Positions 1-9,558 of a stretch of DNA of 64,000 nucleotides are shown here, in pieces. This DNA is from Candidatus Pantoea soli (GTDB lineage: Bacteria; Pseudomonadota; Gammaproteobacteria; Enterobacterales; Enterobacteriaceae). Under the pieces are notes generated by a model that did not search any database, had not been told where the DNA came from, and was given only the letters and a program-made list of their open reading frames with translations. Position 1 is the first letter of the stretch; every line of letters begins with the position of its first letter. The stretch covers positions 2,170,001 through 2,234,000 of the forward strand of contig NZ_CP032702.1 in the NCBI RefSeq assembly GCF_007833795.1. The letters run 5' to 3'. A program made the translations under genes and the position numbers.

Positions 1-804
1 ACCGAAGCAATCGGCCACGTGGTACGCTGCTTTGAGAACGACAATATCATTCACGTTTCCGGCAAAGTGAACCCGGCGGAAGATATTGATGTGATTAACA
101 CGGAGCTGGCGCTGTCGGATCTCGACACCTGCGAACGTGCTATTCAGCGTTGCCAGAAAAAAGCCAAAGGCGGCGACAAAGATGCCAAAGCGGAGCTGGC
201 GGCGCTGGAGAAGTGCCTGCCGCATCTGGAAAATGCCGGTATGCTGCGTTCCCTGAAGCTGGACGCGGAAGAGAAAGCGGCGATCCGCTATCTGAGCTTC
301 CTGACGCTGAAGCCAACCATGTACATCGCCAACGTGAACGAAGACGGTTTTGAAAATAACCCGTATCTCGATCAGGTGCGCGCCATTGCCGAAGCGGAAG
401 GCTCTGTCGTGGTGCCGGTGTGCGCGGCGGTAGAGTCTGACATCGCCGAGCTGGAAGATGAAGAGCGTGACGAATTCATGGCGGAATTGGGTCTGGAAGA
501 ACCGGGCCTGAACCGCGTGATCCGCGCCGGTTATGCCCTGCTCAACCTGCAAACCTATTTTACCGCAGGCGTGAAAGAAGTCCGCGCCTGGACCATCCCG
601 GTGGGTGCCACCGCGCCACAGGCCGCTGGCAAAATCCACACCGATTTTGAAAAAGGCTTTATCCGCGCGCAAACCATCGCCTTTGAAGACTTTGTGGCTT
701 ACAAAGGTGAACAGGGCGCCAAAGAAGCCGGTAAGATGCGTTCAGAAGGCAAAGACTACATCGTCAAAGATGGCGATGTAATGAACTTCCTGTTCAACGT
801 CTGA
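1..804 (+). CDS. ychF: Redox-regulated ATPase YchF (5' truncated)
   Basis: The window opens inside this gene; the frame is open from base 1 and stops at 804, so about 267 C-terminal residues of an expected ~363 are present. YchF/OLA1 is a cytosolic Obg-related P-loop NTPase that prefers ATP and associates with ribosomes. The G1-G4 nucleotide motifs lie upstream of the window. Visible are the helical insert and the C-terminal TGS domain, ending [16 protein letters not shown] as in enterobacterial YchF. The ending is nearly invariant in the family, so the call is secure. A strong terminator follows immediately. Confidence 0.97.
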   Translation, partial: TEAIGHVVRCFENDNIIHVSGKVNPAEDIDVINTELALSDLDTCERAIQRCQKKAKGGDKDAKAELAALEKCLPHLENAGMLRSLKLDAEEKAAIRYLSFLTLKPTMYIANVNEDGFENNPYLDQVRAIAEAEGSVVVPVCAAVESDIAELEDEERDEFMAELGLEEPGLNRVIRAGYALLNLQTYFTAGVKEVRAWTIPVGATAPQAAGKIHTDFEKGFIRAQTIAFEDFVAYKGEQGAKEAGKMRSEGKDYIVKDGDVMNFLFNV

Positions 805-821
805 GCCCCTGATCTGCCCGT

Positions 822-853
822 GAAAATCCACGCCCCGGCGTGGATTTTTTTTT
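822..853 (+). terminator. Rho-independent terminator of ychF
   Basis: An 11-bp stem, AAATCCACGCC pairing with GGCGTGGATTT around a two-base loop, runs into a continuous T tract. It lies about 18 bases after the ychF stop. Confidence 0.9.
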
Positions 854-1031
854 GCCCCTTCCGCTAAGCTGCGGTTTCGCCTGTTCGCCACCCTGCCGTT
901 ACGCCCTTCTGTGCTGTCCTTTTGTCCTCAACCCGGACTATTTTGCTTGCCACACCGGCGGCTCCTGTGTATTTATATTCAATTATTTTGCATAACTTAT
1001 CCCTTTGTTACTTTTTACCAGGAGAAGCACC

Positions 1032-1793
1032 ATGTTAAAACGTTCAGCCCTGCTGGGTCTGCTGCTGGCCCTGTCGGTGACCGCTGCGCAGGCGACAACC
1101 TACGTCGTCGGTTCCGGTGGCACCTATCGCCCGTTTGAATTTGAAAACGCGCAAAAGCAGCTGGAAGGGTTTGATATCGATATCATTAAAGCAGTTGCCA
1201 AAGCCGAAAACTTCGACATAAAGCTGGTGAATACGCCGTGGGAAGGCATTTTTGCCACGCTGAATTCCGGCGACCGCGACATCATCATTTCGGGCATTAC
1301 GATCACTGACAAGCGGAAACAGATGGTGGATTTCTCCGCGCCTTATTTCCCTGCCGAACAGGCCATTGTGGTGCCCGCCGCGTCAAACGTGGACTCGCTG
1401 AATGCGCTGAAGTCCCTTAACGTCGGCGTCGTGAATTCCAGCACCGGCGACATCGTGGTTTCCGATGTGCTGGGCAAAAACAGCACCGCCATCCGGCGCT
1501 TCGACAATACGCCGCTGATGCTGCAGGAGCTGTATGAAGATGGCATCGGCGCGGCGGTGGGTGACGTGGGCGTAGTGAAATACTACATCAAGACCCATCC
1601 GGAGAAGCAGTTCCGCCTGGTTTCAGATGCCCGCTTCCAGCGGCAGTATTTTGGGATCGCGGTGGCCAAAGGCAATGATGAACTGCGCGATAAGATCAAC
1701 GCCGGCCTGAAAAAAATCATTGCGGATGGCACTTACGCCAAAATCTACGCCAGCTGGTTTGATAACAACGTACCGCAACTGCCCACTGAATAA
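1032..1793 (+). CDS. Periplasmic substrate-binding protein of a polar amino-acid ABC transporter
   Basis: This 253-aa protein belongs to the SBP family 3 (PF00497) of amino-acid importers. It delivers a polar amino acid to the permease encoded next. The first ~22 residues form a Sec signal peptide (MLKRSALLGLLLALSV..AQA, cleavage before TTYVV). The family motif GTYRPFEFENAQ..LEGFDIDI follows. An in-frame TTG at 1005 would also open the frame, but the ATG at 1032 has a good AGGAGA ribosome site and puts the signal peptide at the N-terminus. It is first in a three-gene operon with permease and ATPase. The substrate (His, Arg, Glu/Gln or an opine) cannot be read from the sequence. Confidence 0.93.
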   Translation: MLKRSALLGLLLALSVTAAQATTYVVGSGGTYRPFEFENAQKQLEGFDIDIIKAVAKAENFDIKLVNTPWEGIFATLNSGDRDIIISGITITDKRKQMVDFSAPYFPAEQAIVVPAASNVDSLNALKSLNVGVVNSSTGDIVVSDVLGKNSTAIRRFDNTPLMLQELYEDGIGAAVGDVGVVKYYIKTHPEKQFRLVSDARFQRQYFGIAVAKGNDELRDKINAGLKKIIADGTYAKIYASWFDNNVPQLPTE

Positions 1794-1837
1794 TTTTCCG
1801 CGGCCACGCCTTTGCGTGGCGCAACAGGACGCTTGTT

Positions 1838-2602
1838 ATGACCGGATTTCGCTGGGAAATTATCCAGGAGTACCTGCCGCTGTTTGTTGACGGCGCAATC
1901 ATGACCCTTAAATGCACCCTGATCTGTGTCATCACCGGCACATTATGGGGACTGGCGCTGGGCCTCGGGCGGCTGGCATCGGCACCGCATGGCCCGTGGA
2001 AATACCTTTTGCACTACGGCATACAGTGGCCGGTGCGCATTTACATCAGCGCCTTCCGGGGTACACCGCTGTTTGTCCAGATCATGGTGGTGCATTTTGC
2101 GCTGGTGCCGCTGTTCATCAACCCGCGTGATGGTGTGCTGGTGACGAATGGCCTGATGTCAGCGGACTTTGCCCGCACGCTGCGCGCCGATTACGGTGCG
2201 TTTCTCTCCTGCGTGGTGGCAATCACGCTAAATGCCGGGGCCTATGTTTCGGAAATTTTCCGTGCCGGCATTCAGTCTATCGACCGCGGCCAGATGGAGG
2301 CGTCACGTTCCCTCGGGATGTCGTACGGGCGCACGCTGCGCCGCGTCATTCTGCCGCAGGCGTTTCGCCGGATGCTGCCGCCGCTGGGCAACAATGCCAT
2401 TGCTATCGTAAAAGATTCTTCGCTGGCGTCGGCTATCGGACTGGCCGATCTGGCCTATGCGGCCCGGACAGTTTCGGGGGCTTATGCCACCTACTGGGAG
2501 CCGTATCTGGTGATTTCGCTGGTGTACTGGGTCTTCACTTTCCTGCTTTCACTGCTGGTTCGTTACATGGAAAAGAGGTTCGGCAAAAGTGATTCACGTT
2601 GA
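1838..2602 (+). CDS. Amino-acid ABC transporter permease (HisM/GlnP type)
   Basis: This 254-aa inner-membrane protein has about five hydrophobic helices and the EAA loop characteristic of the family ([20 protein letters not shown], with the conserved Gly and downstream [13 protein letters not shown]). It would dimerise to form the translocation pore for the preceding binding protein. The N-terminal segment [17 protein letters not shown] and [11 protein letters not shown] are typical of polar amino-acid permeases. It is slightly longer than the usual 220-240 aa because of a central insert around residues 85-115. It overlaps the ATPase gene by 14 bases, which suggests translational coupling. 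Confidence 0.93.
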   Translation: MTGFRWEIIQEYLPLFVDGAIMTLKCTLICVITGTLWGLALGLGRLASAPHGPWKYLLHYGIQWPVRIYISAFRGTPLFVQIMVVHFALVPLFINPRDGVLVTNGLMSADFARTLRADYGAFLSCVVAITLNAGAYVSEIFRAGIQSIDRGQMEASRSLGMSYGRTLRRVILPQAFRRMLPPLGNNAIAIVKDSSLASAIGLADLAYAARTVSGAYATYWEPYLVISLVYWVFTFLLSLLVRYMEKRFGKSDSR

Positions 2603-3311
2603 AAACCTACAGAAAAATTTCGGTGAGAACGCGGTGCTCAAAGGCATCAGCTGTGACATTGCCGAACAGGAAGTGCTGTGCGTCATCGGCCCTTCCGGCT
2701 CCGGAAAAAGCACCTTTCTGCGCTGCCTGAATGGCCTTGAGAGTATTGAAGGCGGCCGGGTGGTGGTGAACGGGTTTGAGGTGCAAAGTACCAAAACCAA
2801 CCTGAACCGGATGCGTGAACATGTCGGCATGGTGTTTCAGCGTTTTAATCTGTTCCCGCACATGACGGTGCTGGAAAACCTGATCATGGCACCGATGGAT
2901 GTACGCAAACTGTCGCGAAAGCACGCCACCGAACGGGCCAGAACGCTGCTGGAAAAAGTTGGTCTGACCGACAAAATCGATGCCTACCCCAACAGCCTTT
3001 CTGGCGGTCAGCAGCAGCGTGTGGCCATTGCCCGTGCGCTGGCCATGGAGCCCGCAATCATGCTGTTTGATGAGCCCACTTCAGCGCTGGATCCTGAGCT
3101 GGTAGGCGAAGTACTCAGCGTGATGAAAATGCTGGCGCAGGAAGGCATGACCATGGTGATCGTGACGCATGAGATGAACTTCGCGCGCGAAGTCGCCGAT
3201 CGCGTGATGTTTATGGATCAGGGGATCATCCAGGAGCTGGATACGCCTGAGGTGATTTTCAGCCAGCCCGTCAATCCGCGCACCCGCGCTTTCCTCAGTA
3301 AGGTCCTGTAG
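2589..3311 (+). CDS. Amino-acid ABC transporter ATP-binding protein (GlnQ/HisP type)
   Basis: This 240-aa cytoplasmic ATPase energises the transporter. All motifs are present: Walker [10 protein letters not shown] (about residues 34-42), Q-loop [14 protein letters not shown] signature LSGGQQQR, Walker [14 protein letters not shown] and the switch His in IVTHEM. The start is GTG at 2589, inside the permease gene; it gives the family's usual N-terminus [18 protein letters not shown]. It is the last gene of the operon. The next gene starts 140 bases downstream with an unrelated function. Confidence 0.95.
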   Translation: MIHVENLQKNFGENAVLKGISCDIAEQEVLCVIGPSGSGKSTFLRCLNGLESIEGGRVVVNGFEVQSTKTNLNRMREHVGMVFQRFNLFPHMTVLENLIMAPMDVRKLSRKHATERARTLLEKVGLTDKIDAYPNSLSGGQQQRVAIARALAMEPAIMLFDEPTSALDPELVGEVLSVMKMLAQEGMTMVIVTHEMNFAREVADRVMFMDQGIIQELDTPEVIFSQPVNPRTRAFLSKVL

Positions 3312-3451
3312 CGGCGGGCCGGCTCGCCGGGCGTGACCTCTCGCCCGGCCGTATCTGCTGGCGCTCAGCAATGTCATTTGCTTGCATCGCCGCAAAAAGA
3401 ATCTGAAGATAACGGTTTGGCTTCTTTGATGCGGATACTCCCTTTTACGCC

Positions 3452-4432
3452 ATGAAAACCTTTCTGATTATTGTCCCGGATGGCGGCATGCTGTTCGAAG
3501 CGGCGGGCATCGCCGATATCCTGATGCAGGCAAATCAGTTTCTGCCGGCAGGGCCCGATCAGCCGCGCTACCGTATCAGCCTCGCCACCACCCAGTCGCA
3601 CCCGGTGATCCACGGCATGTCGGGTCTGAACCTGCTGGCCGATCTCAAACTCGCAGAGCTGGATCCGCGTGCCGCCTGGGACACCATCATGATCACCGGC
3701 CGCGGCACCAACCCGGAAGAAGGCGCCATGGTGGTGGACTTTATCCGGCTGGCCGCACCGCAGGCACGCCGCGTGGTGTCGGTTTGCGGAGCCTCCCTGC
3801 TGCTGGCCGAGGCCGGGCTGCTGGACGGACGCCGCGCCACCAGCCACTGGCGGCTGCTGGAAACGCTGCAGACGCGCTATCCGCGCGTGCAGGTAGAAAG
3901 CGGTCCGCTCTATATTCAGGATGGCGCAGTCTGGACATCCGGCGGCGTCAGCTCCGGCTTTGACCTGACGCTGGCGCTGGTGGAAGAGGATTTCGGTTTC
4001 AGCGTAGCGCGCGATATTGCGCAGGACATGGTGATGTACCTGCGCCGTCCCGGCGGCCAGATGCAGTTCAGCCGTTTTCACCTGCAAACCGCCAGCGACG
4101 CGGGCCCCGTCAGTCAGCTGCAGGCCTGGATCGCTGACCATCTGGCGGAAGATCTGTCGGTGGAGAAACTGGCCGATCGGGTAGCGATGAGCCCGCGTAA
4201 TTTTACCCGCGTGTTTACCCGCGAAACCGGCGTCCCGCCGGCGCGCTACGTCGCAGAGGCGCGTCTGGCCGCTGCACGGCAGCGTCTGGAGCAGAGCAGC
4301 GATACGCTGGAGCGTATCGCCGTGGCCACCGGCTTTGGCAGCAGCATCAATCTGCGCCGCAGCTTTGAACGCCAGCTGCAGCTGACGCCGGGTGAATACC
4401 GCCAGCGCTTCCACATGCGCAAAATGGCGTAA
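3452..4432 (+). CDS. GlxA-family transcriptional regulator (DJ-1/PfpI + AraC HTH)
   Basis: This 326-aa regulator has an N-terminal DJ-1/PfpI-like class I amidotransferase fold (residues ~1-190, with the nucleophile-elbow region VCGASLLLAEAGLLDGRRATSHW). A C-terminal AraC/XylS double helix-turn-helix spans about 215-326 (SVEKLADRVAMSPRNFTRVF; LERIAVATGFGSSINLRR). Members of this family regulate catabolic genes for nitrogenous compounds; the DJ-1 domain is thought to be a ligand sensor. It stands between the ABC transporter and a GAPDH gene with its own short leader. Which neighbour it controls is unknown. Confidence 0.9.
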   Translation: MKTFLIIVPDGGMLFEAAGIADILMQANQFLPAGPDQPRYRISLATTQSHPVIHGMSGLNLLADLKLAELDPRAAWDTIMITGRGTNPEEGAMVVDFIRLAAPQARRVVSVCGASLLLAEAGLLDGRRATSHWRLLETLQTRYPRVQVESGPLYIQDGAVWTSGGVSSGFDLTLALVEEDFGFSVARDIAQDMVMYLRRPGGQMQFSRFHLQTASDAGPVSQLQAWIADHLAEDLSVEKLADRVAMSPRNFTRVFTRETGVPPARYVAEARLAAARQRLEQSSDTLERIAVATGFGSSINLRRSFERQLQLTPGEYRQRFHMRKMA

Positions 4433-4510
4433 AGTGATCCTTTTTTGGCGTTTACGCCAGCACGCGCCAGGCCTATTGTGACTGCAGTTACTTCACAAAA
4501 GGAGTCAGTC

Positions 4511-5521
4511 ATGATTAAGGCAGGCATTAACGGTTTTGGCCGTATCGGACGTAACGTCTTCCGCGCCGCACTCGGCAGCGACGATATCGAGATCGTCGCC
4601 ATCAACGACCTGACCGACAGCAGCACGCTGGCGCATTTGCTGAAACACGATTCCCTGCTGGGCCGGCTGCCGGCCGAGGTCTCTGCCGGCGAAGGTGAGC
4701 TGCGCATTGACGGCAAAGCCGTGCGCGTCTTCAGTGAACGCGACCCGTCCCGCATTCGCTGGGCCGAGGCCGGGGTCGATATCGTCATTGAGGCCACCGG
4801 TTTCTTCACGGAGCGCGATAAAGCGGCAGTGCACATTACGCACGGCGGCGCCAAACGCGTGATTATCTCTGCCCCGGGCAAAAATGACGACCTGACTATT
4901 GTCATGGGCGTTAACGACCAGCGCTACGATCCGCAGCAGCACTATGTGGTGAGTAACGGCAGCTGCACCACCAACGGCCTGGCCCCGGCGGCGCAGGTGC
5001 TGCATCAGGCATTTGGCATTGAGCACGGCCTGATGAATACCACCCATGCTTATACCAACAGCCAGGCGCTGCACGATCAGCCGGAGAAAGATCTGCGCGG
5101 TGCGCGTGCGGCGGCGCTGTCGATTGTGCCTTACTCCAGCGGTGCGGCGAAAGCGCTGGGCCGGGTGATCCCGGAACTGGAAGGACGCCTGACCGGTTAT
5201 TCGCTGCGCGTGCCGGTGCCGGTGGTATCCATTGTTGACCTTACCGTGACGCTGAAGCGCGATGTGACGGCGGAAGAGGTGAACGCGGCATTTAAAGCGG
5301 CCGCCGCTGAGGGCCCGCTGCAGGGCATTCTGGGCTACAGTGACGAACCCCTGGTCTCCAGCGATTATCAGGGCGATGCACGTTCGTCCATCATCGACGG
5401 GCTCTCCACCCTGGTGATTGGCGGCAATCTGGTAAAAATCCTCGCCTGGTACGATAACGAGTGGGGCTTCTCAAACCGGCTGCTGGATCTGGCACGGCTG
5501 ATGGCCCGGCGCGGGCTGTAA
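4511..5521 (+). CDS. Type I glyceraldehyde-3-phosphate dehydrogenase, accessory paralogue
   Basis: This 336-aa enzyme catalyses phosphorylating oxidation of glyceraldehyde-3-phosphate. It shows the Rossmann start INGFGRIGRNVFRA, an acidic NAD-discriminating site (AINDLTDS, Asp at ~33), the catalytic Cys in SCTTN, the catalytic His in TTHAYTN and the end WYDNEWGFSNR. The frame is open from 4445, but the ATG at 4511 follows AAAGGAG and gives the canonical N-terminus. The sequence differs from enterobacterial housekeeping GapA (for example SNGSCTTNGLAP rather than SNASCTTNCLAP), so this is probably a second, Bacillus-like GAPDH beside gapA elsewhere. It is monocistronic. Confidence 0.92.
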   Translation: MIKAGINGFGRIGRNVFRAALGSDDIEIVAINDLTDSSTLAHLLKHDSLLGRLPAEVSAGEGELRIDGKAVRVFSERDPSRIRWAEAGVDIVIEATGFFTERDKAAVHITHGGAKRVIISAPGKNDDLTIVMGVNDQRYDPQQHYVVSNGSCTTNGLAPAAQVLHQAFGIEHGLMNTTHAYTNSQALHDQPEKDLRGARAAALSIVPYSSGAAKALGRVIPELEGRLTGYSLRVPVPVVSIVDLTVTLKRDVTAEEVNAAFKAAAAEGPLQGILGYSDEPLVSSDYQGDARSSIIDGLSTLVIGGNLVKILAWYDNEWGFSNRLLDLARLMARRGL

Positions 5522-5571
5522 GATGCGGCGGCGGCCCGCTGCGGCCGCCGCGCTAAAGCAGGATGCGCAGG

Positions 5572-6375
5572 TTATGGCGTGTCCCGCGCCAGGTAGAACA
5601 CCACGTGCATACCCGGCGTCTGCGCGATCTGCAGCAACGTGTAGGTAAAGGCATTTGGCCTGCCCGCAATATCAATGATGGTCTTGTTGCCCGACCCCAT
5701 TTTGCTGACGTCGTGATAATTCCACAGCGTGCGAAACGCATCGCTGCGCGCCAGCAGATCCGCGATCACGGTTTCAAACGCCTGTGGCTGATTACTGGCA
5801 GCGTAGCTGGCGCGAAAAGCAGAGAGCGTCTGGCGTGCCGCCTGTTCCCAGTCATGAATACGCGTGCGGTAGGCGTCGCTGAGGAACATCAGTTTCAGGG
5901 TGTTGCGATCCTCACAGGCCAGGGTGGACCAGTCAACGATCAGCGACTGAGCCGCGCGGTTCCAGTAAACGATATCCATATTGGCACGGCGCACAAAAGC
6001 CGGATGCGGATCGAGCGCATCCACCATCGCCATCACCTCCGCAGGCAACTCCTGATGAAGCGGCTGCGGGTGCGCATTGCCAAAAATCAGCGTTTCCAGA
6101 TATTGCTGCGCGGCAGCCGAAAGCTGCAGCACTTTGCCAATGCGCTGCACGGCGGCAAGCGAAATGCTGATATCGCGCCCCTGCTCCAGCCAGGTGTACC
6201 AGCTGACGCTGACGGCCGCCAGCTGCGCCACCTCTTCCCGGCGCAGCCCCGGCACGCGGCGGTTAAGCGGGCTGAAGCCGTAAAGCTGCGGATCAACCCG
6301 CGCCCGCTGGTTGGTCAGAAAGTGTTTTATATCCTGATTGCGCGCTGCTGAGCGCCGGGTATGACTGTCAGTCAT
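5572..6375 (-). CDS. XRE-family regulator with MmyB-like ligand-binding domain
   Basis: This 267-aa DNA-binding protein has an HTH around residues 40-85 (PGLRREEVAQLAAVSVSWYTWLEQG), the diagnostic N-terminus of MmyB/ClgR-like regulators. A C-terminal PAS-like ligand domain (MLTR_LBD) follows, with the typical NMDIVYWN and NTLKLMF elements. In MmyB homologues the C-domain binds fatty-acid-like ligands. The gene is divergent from an MFS transporter 87 bases away, an arrangement that normally means the regulator controls the exporter and itself. The ligand is not deducible. Confidence 0.88.
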   Translation of the reverse strand: MTDSHTRRSAARNQDIKHFLTNQRARVDPQLYGFSPLNRRVPGLRREEVAQLAAVSVSWYTWLEQGRDISISLAAVQRIGKVLQLSAAAQQYLETLIFGNAHPQPLHQELPAEVMAMVDALDPHPAFVRRANMDIVYWNRAAQSLIVDWSTLACEDRNTLKLMFLSDAYRTRIHDWEQAARQTLSAFRASYAASNQPQAFETVIADLLARSDAFRTLWNYHDVSKMGSGNKTIIDIAGRPNAFTYTLLQIAQTPGMHVVFYLARDTP

Positions 6376-6462
6376 AGGATAAACCGCCCCATTTTTTGCT
6401 CACTGATTGCCATTTACTATCGTCGGCAAGATTACGGCATCACACCGGAGTAAAGCAAAAGT

Positions 6463-7632
6463 ATGTCTGCAGAACCCTCTCTCGCTGACCCAACCGTCAC
6501 CGCGTCCGCGCGCATCCGTCTGGTGACCATGTTCACCGGCATCGTCACGCTGGTGGTGGTGATGGGCATGGGCCGTTTTTCCTTGACACCGCAGATCCCC
6601 CTGATGATTGCTGACGGCCATTTGTCGCTCTCCAGCGCGGGCGTATTGGCCGCCATGAACTACATTGGCTATCTGGCCGGTGCCCTGCACGTCTGTCGCC
6701 TGCGCCAGCATCATGCGCGCTTTCTGAAAACCGGTTTGCTGCTTACGGCGCTGGTGACCCTGCTGTCGGGCTTCACCAGCGATTTCCTGCTGCAGAGCGT
6801 TTATCGCTTTCTCGCGGGCGTTGGCGGTGCCTGGGCGCTGATTCTGGTGACGTCATGGACGCAGCGGGTGCTGGCTCAGCAACAGGCGCCGCGCATGTCG
6901 GCCGCCGTGTTTACCGGCCCGGGTGTGGGTATTACGCTGACCGGCATCCTCGCCGGCGCGATGACGCTGTTGCAGGTACAGGATGACACGGCGTGGCGGG
7001 TCTATGGCCTGGTGGCGCTGGCCGGCGCGCTTGGTGTATGGCGCGCGCTGCCCGATACGCTGCCCGCCGGTATGCCCTCCTCGTCTGCCACGCTGAGCCC
7101 GGCGCTGAAAAAGCTGCTGGTGGCCTATACGCTGGCAGGCTTTGGCTACATTTTGCCGGCGACGTTTCTGTCGCAGATGGCGCACAGCCGGTTTGCAGAG
7201 GGCGGCCAGGCGGCGCTGTTCTGGCCGCTGTTTGGCATGGCGGCGATTGCCGGTGTGCTGCTGGTGATCGCTTTCGCCGCGCGGATCAACACCCGACTGA
7301 CGCTGGCGGCGGTCATGATGGTGCAGGGGGCCGGCGTAGCGACAGTGGTTCTGCTGCCCACCGCCGGCGGGTTACTGCTGGCAACGGTGGTGATCGGCCT
7401 GGCGTTTCTGTCGATTATGCAGCTTTCGATGCGGCTGGCGCGGGAATCCGCCGGCGGACACCTTGCCCGTACCGTTGCCGTGCTGACCTGCGGTTACGCC
7501 AGCGGACAGCTGGTTGGCCCGCTGGTCTCGTCGGCCAGCGTGCAGTTTTTCGCCTCGCTGCAGCCGGCACTGTGGCTGGCGGCTGCCGGTCTGGTGGCGG
7601 GCGGCAGCGTCATCCTGCGTACACGCTTCTGA
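6463..7632 (+). CDS. YbfB/YjiJ-family MFS transporter
   Basis: This 389-aa inner-membrane protein has about 12 predicted helices. It starts with a short cytoplasmic segment followed by FTGIVTLVVVMGMGRFSLTPQIPLMI. The GMGRF..TPQIPLM pattern early in TM1 and NYIGYLAGAL in TM2 are characteristic of the YbfB/YjiJ family. Substrates of this family are not established. It is divergent from the MmyB-like regulator, with which it shares an 87-base promoter region. The ribosome site GGAG lies 10 bases upstream of the ATG. Confidence 0.88.
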   Translation: MSAEPSLADPTVTASARIRLVTMFTGIVTLVVVMGMGRFSLTPQIPLMIADGHLSLSSAGVLAAMNYIGYLAGALHVCRLRQHHARFLKTGLLLTALVTLLSGFTSDFLLQSVYRFLAGVGGAWALILVTSWTQRVLAQQQAPRMSAAVFTGPGVGITLTGILAGAMTLLQVQDDTAWRVYGLVALAGALGVWRALPDTLPAGMPSSSATLSPALKKLLVAYTLAGFGYILPATFLSQMAHSRFAEGGQAALFWPLFGMAAIAGVLLVIAFAARINTRLTLAAVMMVQGAGVATVVLLPTAGGLLLATVVIGLAFLSIMQLSMRLARESAGGHLARTVAVLTCGYASGQLVGPLVSSASVQFFASLQPALWLAAAGLVAGGSVILRTRF

Positions 7633-7689
7633 AGCAGGCCGCGCCTCACCGGCCGCCACAGGGCGGCCGATGCAAAGGCAACCGCGGCG

Positions 7690-9099
7690 TTACTCTATAC
7701 CCATCGCATTTTTCAGGGTAAAGAACAGGTCGGTCTGATCGGTCAGGCCGACGACATTTGCCGCATGCGGGCCATAGGCAGCAATGCGCAGCTGCGTGCC
7801 GGTATGTTCCTGCGAATCCTCTTCACTGTTGCCGTAGCTGAGCGTCATGACCGCACCGTCTTTGGTGTTCAGTGCCTGTGTCAGTCCCGGCGCTTTGGTG
7901 CCGTTTTCGACGATCTGGCTGCTGTGTGCATGATCGGCGGTCACCACCACCAGCGTGTCGCCGTGTTCACGGGCGAACGCCAGCGCCTGCTGTACCGCTT
8001 CGTCGAGATCCACGGTTTCGCCAATCTGACCACAGGGGTTGGCGGCGTGATCCTGCTTATCAATCGAGGCGCCTTCCACCTGCAGGAAAAACCCTTTGTC
8101 ATTTTTACTCAGTAAATCGAGCGCTTTACGCGTCATCTGCGCCAGCGTCGGTACGGAAGCCGCCCGATCTTTATTGACCTCGCAGGTGACCACCGGCTTG
8201 TCCAGGTTGCCATGATAGCTGGCTTTGGGGCCGATCCAGCGCACTGGCATATTCCCTTCAGAAAACAGGCCCAGCAGCGGCGTATTCTGGTCGGCCTGCT
8301 GCACCGCATTGAGGGACGCGAGGTTATCAACCAGCTGGAAACCGCGTGCCTGCGCCTGTTCCCGCAGGGTTTTACCCTGATAGTCACCGGCTCTGGCAAG
8401 CTCATTAAACGTTTTTGCGCCGCCGCCCAGCGTGACATCCGGTCGGGTTTTCAGCATCTGTTCGCTGATGGATCCTTTGCCGCCCTGCTCCAGCGCGTTG
8501 GTCGGGCAAAGCTCGCTGGTTTTTTCCGGACCGTAACATTTGCGTGACGTGACGTGCGCCATCAGCGCGGCCGGCGTGGCATCCTGCAGCTCAGCGGTGG
8601 AGACGTTACCGGTGGCTTTCCCTGCCGCTTTTGCCAGTTCCAGCAGCGTCACCTGATCCTGCCCCTTCACATCCACGCCAATAGCACCGTTGTAGGATTT
8701 TGTGCCGGTGGCCCAGGCCGTGGCGGAAGCCGCGGAATCCGTCACGTAATTCGGTTTATGGGTTTTCTTGTCCAGCGAATAGTGCGTGTACTGTCCGGTG
8801 AGCGGCAGCGCATCAATGCCCGGGAAAAAGCCGCCGGCACCCATTGCCAGGTTGCGTGCGGCCGTGATCTCCGAATCGCCCATGCCATCGCCAATCAGCA
8901 GAATGACATTCTTCGCGGTGGCGCTGGAGAGTGACGCTTTGAGCATCTCCGTTTGATCGCTGCTCAGCCGGCGCGCCCCGCCGTGCTGCGTGATATCGCC
9001 GGTCGCGGCGCGCGAATACGTTGGGGTGTTCTCCGCCACAGCGGAAGTGGCAATCAGCGAAGCCAGCAGAGAGACCGTAAACAGGGGTAAGCGTTTCAT
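7690..9099 (-). CDS. phoA: Alkaline phosphatase PhoA
   Basis: This 469-aa periplasmic metallo-phosphomonoesterase liberates phosphate from organic esters. Residues 1-22 are a signal peptide ([22 protein letters not shown]). The nucleophile Ser is in [17 protein letters not shown]. Metal-ligand regions [23 protein letters not shown] and [10 protein letters not shown] are all present, so it should be catalytically competent. The frame extends upstream to 9228, but the ATG at 9099 has TAAGGAC ahead of it and produces the signal peptide. A tandem Pho box sits 39-67 bases upstream, consistent with PhoB control. Confidence 0.97.
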   Translation of the reverse strand: MKRLPLFTVSLLASLIATSAVAENTPTYSRAATGDITQHGGARRLSSDQTEMLKASLSSATAKNVILLIGDGMGDSEITAARNLAMGAGGFFPGIDALPLTGQYTHYSLDKKTHKPNYVTDSAASATAWATGTKSYNGAIGVDVKGQDQVTLLELAKAAGKATGNVSTAELQDATPAALMAHVTSRKCYGPEKTSELCPTNALEQGGKGSISEQMLKTRPDVTLGGGAKTFNELARAGDYQGKTLREQAQARGFQLVDNLASLNAVQQADQNTPLLGLFSEGNMPVRWIGPKASYHGNLDKPVVTCEVNKDRAASVPTLAQMTRKALDLLSKNDKGFFLQVEGASIDKQDHAANPCGQIGETVDLDEAVQQALAFAREHGDTLVVVTADHAHSSQIVENGTKAPGLTQALNTKDGAVMTLSYGNSEEDSQEHTGTQLRIAAYGPHAANVVGLTDQTDLFFTLKNAMGIE

Positions 9100-9137
9100 T
9101 TGAGCGTCCTTATTCGTAAAGTTAACAAATGTTTCTG

Positions 9138-9166
9138 CGGACAAGTCTGCGACAATGCGGTGACAC
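9138..9166 (-). promoter_or_regulatory. Tandem Pho box (PhoB sites) of phoA
   Basis: On the minus strand, three 7-bp units GTGTCAC, TTGTCGC and TTGTCCG recur every 11 bp with 4-bp spacers. This is the geometry of PhoB direct repeats (consensus CTGTCAT). It lies just upstream of the phoA start. The outermost unit is also half of an 18-bp inverted repeat, GTGACAC-TTTT-GTGTCAC (9160-9177). Confidence 0.8.
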
Positions 9167-9273
9167 TTTTGTGTCACTACCGGAATGATTTGATGACAGA
9201 ACCGCCACTTCGCACAGGGTTGCAGCAATCTGCGCAGAGCTTAAGCGAATAGAAAAAAAGGAGAAAATAGCGC

Positions 9274-9302
9274 TTGACCCTTTTCGGGTAACTCCCTATA
9301 GT
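9274..9302 (+). promoter_or_regulatory. Sigma-70 promoter of tRNA-Ser
   Basis: A -35 TTGACC and a -10 TATAGT are separated by 17 bp, followed by a GC-rich discriminator AGCGCCCC. This is typical of stringently controlled stable-RNA promoters. The expected start is near 9309, about 33 bases ahead of the mature tRNA. Confidence 0.85.
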
Positions 9303-9341
9303 AGCGCCCCGTTGACCCAGTGCGGTTAGCGAACAAAATGT

Positions 9342-9429
9342 GGTGAGGTGTCCGAGTGGCTGAAGGAGCACGCCTGGAAAGTGTGTATACGGCAACGTAT
9401 CGGGGGTTCGAATCCCCCCCTCACCGCCA
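9342..9429 (+). tRNA. tRNA-Ser (anticodon GGA)
   Basis: An 88-nt class II tRNA with acceptor stem GGTGAGG/CCTCACC, D-loop, anticodon loop CCTGGAAAG (anticodon GGA), a long variable arm TGTATACGGCAACGTA, T-loop GTTCGAATC and encoded discriminator plus CCA. It matches the enterobacterial serW/serX type. Its 3' end is the left attachment site of the adjoining prophage and remains intact. Confidence 0.97.
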
Positions 9430-9438
9430 TCATTTATA
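9417..9438 (+). repeat. attL core (tRNA-Ser 3' end)
   Basis: The 22-bp core begins in the C run of the T-arm and continues through CTCACCGCCA into TCATTTATA. It is repeated exactly at 25253-25274. It regenerates an intact tRNA 3' end, as expected for a tRNA-targeting integrase. Confidence 0.9.
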
Positions 9439-9522
9439 GGACGTTGAGCGGACAAACCCGCGTGTAGACTGAATCCAAAGACTACATAAAGACAACGGAA
9501 CTACAAAAGCAGTACAAAAAAG

Positions 9523-9541
9523 TGCACGTGAAATGCACGCG
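9523..9541 (+). promoter_or_regulatory. Putative integrase arm-type sites, left
   Basis: Two direct units, TGCACGTG and TGCACGCG, have starts 11 bp apart and lie about 85 bp inside the left core. The same pair occurs near the right core at 25168-25186. This symmetric placement near both cores is what arm-type binding sites of tyrosine integrases look like; binding itself is inferred. Confidence 0.65.
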
Positions 9542-9558
9542 CATCTCAGATGCAAAGA

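Noticed and set aside
9160..9177. The palindrome GTGACAC-TTTT-GTGTCAC as a terminator
   Set aside because: Too short, without a T tract on either side, and placed in the phoA promoter. More likely regulatory.
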